Assembly (NCBI GenBank): GCA_037974665.1
Contig: CM075771.1
Coordinates: 36,502,425 to 36,566,424, forward strand
DNA: 64,000 bases
Source: Ehretia macrophylla
Lineage: Eukaryota > Streptophyta > Magnoliopsida > Boraginales > Ehretiaceae
Direction of reading: 5' to 3'
Part shown: piece after piece, positions 59,153 to 64,000 of the stretch
Position numbering within the stretch: position 1 is the stretch's first letter
Layout: the number at the start of each line of letters is the position of its first letter
Position numbers and translations under genes: made by a program
Notes under the pieces: model-generated
Databases searched by the model: none
Told to the model about the DNA's origin: nothing
What the model saw: the letters and a program-made list of their open reading frames with translations, nothing else

Positions 59153-62000
59153 TGTGATAACCCGAACCCGGCATGCATTTAATGGCATATAACTGCATTT
59201 AATTAAATGTTTAATTAGTTAAATCAACCAATTTGCATTATTTTGATATTTCTTTTGGAAGCATTTAGTAATTTTATATTAATTAATTAAAAGATTATTA
59301 CCTATTTCTATTAATTATAGTAATTGAATTTATTCTCTTGTATTTAATTAAGTGTTATCATAAATGTTAATATTTAATTGCACTTGATTACATGTTTATA
59401 TTTACTTGTTCATTCGTATCTTAGCAATAACTTCATAATTCTTTAAAATATTCTAGAAATAGATAAACTAATTATTTTTAAATGAATATTGATTATTTTG
59501 ATTGTTTTGATTATTTTAGTAATCGGTTTTAATTGTCTTGCATTAACTTACTCGGTTTTCAATTAAATGAGAAAAGTAACTCCGAGCTGGAGTGAATTTC
59601 AAACTATTCTACTATTCTACTTTTCAAAAATTATAGTTCTCTATTAGTGCTCATCATTTGATTAGTGATCGTTTATTGACCGTTCGATCGAAGCATTTCG
59701 AAAATGAGCGTTAGAGAAATATTTCTTGGACTTAGTGAAAAAATGTTTTTAGCTTAATTTAACTAGTTTTAGTTGTTTTTCATTTAATTGCATTGTTTTA
59801 ACTTGAATTAGATTAAATGGCATCAAAATAAGATTATTTGACCAATTTTCACTTAAGCTTGACCTTGCAAATGACCAAAATGCCCTTTGTCACCTTTTAA
59901 ATAATAAAAAAGGCAAAAATCAAAAAAATCAAATTGCAAAATGCCCATTATGTCCTTCCATGGCCGAAAGCTCTCAAGGTGGGAAAGAAATGATTTTTCT
60001 TGCATTTTCTTCTACAATCGTGTGTGGAATTGCTCGGGGGTCGTGGCTCTGGTCCTTGCGGGTCTTGGTCTTCAATCTCTGTGAGGGTTTTCATGTTTTT
60101 GTGCATTTATATTCAAATTTGAATTTTGTTTCAAATTTTTAGATTTAATATATAATGGGTTATAATGTCTATGATTGCTTGATATAGCTTCCTTTGAGTT
60201 CGTGGAGCATTGTTTGATAGTTATTCAGCAATTTTTACCGCTGAAATTGCGTATTTGAAATTGGGGAAGAATAATGAATAGTGATTATGAATAGTAAAAC
60301 CCTAGAATTTCGGATTTTGATCCGAATTGCGATTGCTTGATTTGGATAGGTGTCATGAATGATAGAAAGATAAAATGTGCAATAAAAATGGATCAGCCTT
60401 TGTTAAAATTGGAAATTAGACAAAGAAACGTAAAAGGGCCGTTTGACCAAAAGTTAACCGTGCTCGAATTGAGTTGGGGGTTTTGCTATTAAGGACATGG
60501 AAGCACTTTTGGTGCTGTCGTGGAATTGATTGAGTGACCGGTTAGCATAGTTGTAGTTCAAACGTAGTAGGTGGACTTTCGGGCTTCAGTTGGGAAAGTG
60601 AGGTTTAGTGACATAGAAATGTGCCTTGTAGTGCCTAAGTGAATATGGTGAAATCGATTTCCTAATCCTGTAGCTTGTTTGCTCGTAATTGCCTTTGGAA
60701 GTTAGAGATTGAATAGTGATAATTGTCGTTTTCGTGTTTGAACTGCTGTTACTTGTTTAATTGGTGTTCTTGTTGCTATTAATAATAGTTATGCTTGAAA
60801 AGTTAATTGATTGCTATTATTGATTGTAAATGCTTGATATCTCGTTTATCGTCACTAATCTGCACTTTCGTGCTATCGCTCATTTATCGCCTTGTATCGT
60901 GTCTTGCATTGCATAGAGTCAGGCACGTGAGTGATGGGCCTCTCTTGGTAGTCTCGGGCTGCCAGTGTTGGTTGCTCTAGCTCCGTGTCCTATTCCCATT
61001 CTCGCTAAGGATGCCGCCTTGGGAGATTTAGGTCGTAGATGTGTCGGGGTACTTCCGGAGTACACCCAGTGGATTTTATAATGTGGTTGCACGCTTATTG
61101 TCATCATTGCCAACATCAAGCTCGAGATTGATGTATCACTTGTGGATTCGAATTGCATGGTACATTGCTCATTTGAGTGAACCGTGACCTTCAAAGTGTG
61201 GTATAGCTATGAATGGTTGTGTTAATGCTTTCCTTAATTGTTTATTGTATTGTCGTTTATATTGAAAGCTTTCTTATTGACTATGTTACTTAACTGTACC
61301 TATTTGCATTGCACGACTTTCTTTCTCTCCACCTCGATATCTGTCTCGCCCTCACTGAGTATACGTGTTGTGTATACTCACTTCTCACCACCACATTTCA
61401 GGAAATACCATGTTAGCTGGAAAGTTCGTGATTATGTGAAAGTTCGTGCTTGAAGAGTTGTCTTGCGTGCCTATGTGGCTTGAGTTGTCAAAGTTGCAAA
61501 GATGTATGCTTTTATGTATTGTTTGTACTTAATGTTAAAGGGAATGTAATTTAAATTTAACTAGGTAATTGAGGTAGATTGATAAGCTAGTTTATGTATT
61601 CATATAGTATAGTTTAACTTCATTGCATGTTTGTAATGTCCAAAGGAAAAGAGTTATAATGGTATGATAGTCTATTTTATGCAATAGGTTAGTATGGTTT
61701 AATTGTCAAACTTGAAAGTACTTGTCAAAGATGAGAGGAGATAGGTTAGCTTTTAAACTGGAAATGCATATATAATTGTTGTGTTTATTTGTTGAGAAAC
61801 AAGGCTCAGATGGCCTTGAGGTATTTGTATGGTTGGACACGGTGCTGGTCCACCTATATACTATTACAGATTTTGTATTTTGCCTAGAAACAGGGGAGAC
61901 TCTGTCCGTCTTTCCCTAAAATTTTGCCCGGGTTTGGAATTGGGTTGTGATTAGATTGATTGATAGAACTCCCGGTCTCGAGAGGGATCGGGGTGTTACA
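59153..62000 (+). repeat. Element D 5' LTR (2848 bp)
   Basis: TGTGATAACCCGAACCC to CGGGGTGTTACA. Similar to the solo LTR 7004-9832 (opposite strand). AT-rich 5' half, GC-richer block around 60900-61080 with the TCCGG hairpin at 61046-61067. No gene. Confidence 0.92.
61046..61067 (+). other. Conserved TCCGG-loop hairpin in the LTR (D copy)
   Basis: Arms GGGGTACT and AGTACACCC pair over eight base pairs with one bulged A, around a TCCGG loop. Equivalent 22-base hairpins occur at 33979-34000 and 40795-40816 (C), 14883-14904 and 10410-10431 (A, minus), 24924-24945 and 17702-17723 (B, minus) and 7920-7941 (solo, minus). In A and B two pairs are swapped together (G-C to A-T and G-C to T-A). Confidence 0.6.
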
Positions 62001-62002
62001 GG

Positions 62003-62014
62003 TGGTATCAGAGC
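62003..62014 (+). promoter_or_regulatory. Element D primer binding site
   Basis: TGGTATCAGAGC two bases after the LTR end; initiator-Met tRNA type. Confidence 0.93.
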
Positions 62015-63763
62015 TTGTTAGCTCATAAGCCAGGACTGGGTCCTCAGTCTAGTGGGTATTGATCCTTGAATGTGTTCTTGTTAAGTGTGTCTTGAAAGTG
62101 TGTGCATGTATGTGAGATTATGTGTCTTGACTTGAATGTATGCACCTATGTGATACCGTTATGTGTTATGTGTTAAATGTTTCTCAAGTAAAGTGAAGTG
62201 TCTAGTTGTGTATTGAATTGACCTATCGAATTGGCATCGTGAATCGAATTGATCTCGTGAATTGTTATTTGCTTGAAGTATTACTTGTAATGAGTGTATT
62301 GGAATGCCTTGAATTGGTTGTGCCGTGATTTGAATTGATTATGTTGTGCTTGACTTGATTGTCGTGCTTGAGTGACTTTGTTGAATAAACTGTTTTATAA
62401 ACTATTTTACAAACATGCTTGCATAATAGATTAAGGCATATATGTATAAATGTGATATATTGGCATTCATACATGTCCTATTGAAATGGTAAGAAAGACT
62501 TATCCCTCCCCTGAAGAAAGTGGTTCACAGCTGGCCTTTCAAGGTGTATGGATTGGCATAAAATGAATGACATTTAACTAGCCTTTATTTGGGAGTTGGT
62601 GTTTGCTTTTGGAGCTCGATTATTGGCAAATCTCTAAGGTCCTCCTCTGTGCTTAACAGTTTTGAAAGAGTAGTTTTCTTTTGAGGTTCAATTTGGCTGT
62701 TCTTTGGAGCATTCTTTGGTTTTCTTATTGGGTATTCTTTGGAGACTTCTGTTGGCACTTCTTGGTAGACTTGGCTATTGGGTATTCAATCGGACTTACT
62801 GCATGGTATTAACTATGGCATATGTGTCTCAGTCTTTATTGGTGTGTTACTGGCATTCCTTATTGGAACTTCTTCAATGGTATTCTCTAGAATTCTCAGT
62901 GGTCATTTATCTAGTACTTATTTATTGGGCAATCCTTGGTACTTTCTTACTGGAGCATTGTATCGGGTATTTCTTTTGGTATTCTCTTATTGGGTTTCCT
63001 TATTGACAAGGTTGTATGAAGTTCTCACTTGGCAACAATGAAGAGGCCTTAGGGTTGGGTTTTGTATATTATGCACCAGCTCGGTATTTTTCCTTAGGTT
63101 TTTCGTCTAGCTGGGAAACTATATTTGTTATTCCACTTGATTGTCTTATTGGGCGCATTATGTTTTCTTTGCTATTTTCTTTGACATTCTTCTCAGCATT
63201 TGATAGCGATACTCGGGATCTAATTGGTTATCCTATGAGGTTATTATTTAGAAGACTTCTCTAGAACTTTTGAAGTATATTTGATTGGGTTTTCTAAGTA
63301 CTTTCCTCAGCACTCTTAACAGGAAATTCTTCTATGAAATTCATGACTAGCGGGGTATTTCTTTGGACCTTTGGATGAATCTTCAGTTGAGTATTTATTT
63401 GGTTTCTTGTTAGGGAGTTCTCGAGCGGTTGTAGTTGAACTTCTATTGGAGATTCGTGTGAAGGGTATTCTTCTTGTCGTTATTGTGTGGTATTAGTGAT
63501 ATCTACAGTATCCCTGCTTTAGTCTTTAGTTGGTATTTTCTCGGCATTCTTGGTTGGAATTTTATTCTTCTTCGTATTTGTGTCAGCGGGATTCTTGTTT
63601 GGATTTATGTACGGTATCTTCATTTGAGCCTTCATTCGGCATTATTATTTGGGATTTCTTCTTAAGCTTTCCTATTGGTCTCCTTGTTTAGTATACTTGC
63701 TTAGCAACCGATGAAGATTAGTCAGAGTTGGATTCAGTGGATGCAGAGTTCTATTGGAAGAAG

Positions 63764-63799
63764 AATTGCGAGGACGCAATTGTTTTAAGGGGGGAAGGA
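63764..63799 (+). promoter_or_regulatory. Element D stem-loop and polypurine tract
   Basis: A 7-bp stem AATTGCG / CGCAATT with loop AGGA (63764-63781), then TTTTAAGGGGGGAAGGA against the LTR at 63800. Identical in form to element A. Confidence 0.78.
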
Positions 63800-64000
63800 T
63801 GTGATAACCCGAACTCGGCATGCATTTAATGGCATACAACTGCATTTAATTAAATGTTTAATTAGTTAAATCAACCAATTTGCACTATTTTGATATTTCT
63901 TTTGGAAGCATTTAGTAATTTTATATTGATTAATTAAAATATTATTACCTATTTCTATTAATTAAAGTAATTGAATTTATTCTCTTGTATTTAATTAAGT
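63800..64000 (+). repeat. Element D 3' LTR, first 201 bp
   Basis: TGTGATAACCCGAACTCGGC..., matching 59153-59353 apart from about six substitutions; runs off the window. Confidence 0.92.

Larger units (their letters stand above)
62001..63799 (+). other. Non-coding internal domain of element D
   Basis: 1799 bp homologous to 12107-13985 (reversed). From about 62570 to 63680 it is crowded with words such as TTATTGGG, GGTATTCT, GGCATTC and TTGGTATTTTCTCGG. Overlapping hydrophobic frames (62704-63006, 62778-63041) match those in A, but the counterpart of A's 110-codon frame is broken by stops near 63260-63300. I therefore call the domain non-coding, with moderate certainty. Confidence 0.8.
59153..64000 (+). 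mobile_element. Non-autonomous LTR retrotransposon D (same family as A), truncated by the window
   Basis: 5' LTR 59153-62000, primer site 62003-62014, 1.8-kb internal domain without gag or pol, purine tract, and 201 bases of the 3' LTR from 63800. The two LTR starts differ at about six of 201 bases by eye, so it is clearly older than C. It is inserted in LTR fragment G; the predicted target duplication is TCACC (59148-59152), with its partner outside the window. Confidence 0.9.

Overview
This window is repeat-dense nuclear DNA from a flowering plant. Two things point there: nested Ty3/gypsy chromovirus retrotransposons (probably Tekay/Del clade, judged from LTRs over 1.7 kb, an initiator-Met tRNA primer site and a chromodomain-like pol tail), and a block of plant mitochondrial-type DNA carrying a damaged nad1 exon 1 and a damaged mitovirus polymerase. 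I see no intact host gene. The species cannot be named from the sequence.

Layout. (1) 1-5095: 3' part of a young element, E1 (+), with an open pol frame and its 3' LTR; it sits inside an older element, E2. (2) 5096-30379: E2 (+), decayed and split into pieces at 5096-6678, 16580-16909 and 26424-27980, followed by its 3' LTR at 27981-30379. The pieces are separated by element A (6679-16579, minus; non-autonomous, no gag or pol, itself interrupted by a solo LTR at 7004-9832) and element B (16910-26423, minus; gag-pol with stops and a frameshift). (3) 30380-33072 and 41660-53729: nuclear mitochondrial DNA (NUMT), split by element C (33073-41659, plus), a complete and recent insertion with near-identical LTRs and a perfect CCAAG target duplication. 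(4) 53730-58644: element F (+), 5' LTR plus decayed gag-PR-RT, cut by an LTR fragment G (58645-59152, minus), which is in turn cut by element D (59153 to window end, plus), a second copy of the non-autonomous family.

Relative order from nesting: the NUMT is older than C; E2 is older than E1, A and B; A is older than the solo LTR; F is older than G, and G older than D. Target duplications close the boundaries of A (GCCTA), the solo LTR (TAGAC), C (CCAAG) and B (AATTA/AATTC).

Non-coding signals stand out. A stem-loop before the polypurine tract is kept in both the coding elements and the non-autonomous A/D family, with a paired base change between families. A second hairpin with a TCCGG loop inside the LTRs shows paired changes between families. 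Inactivating mutations are mostly CAG to TAG and CGA to TGA, as expected from deamination of methylated cytosine. All comparisons were made by eye; no alignment or database search was run.
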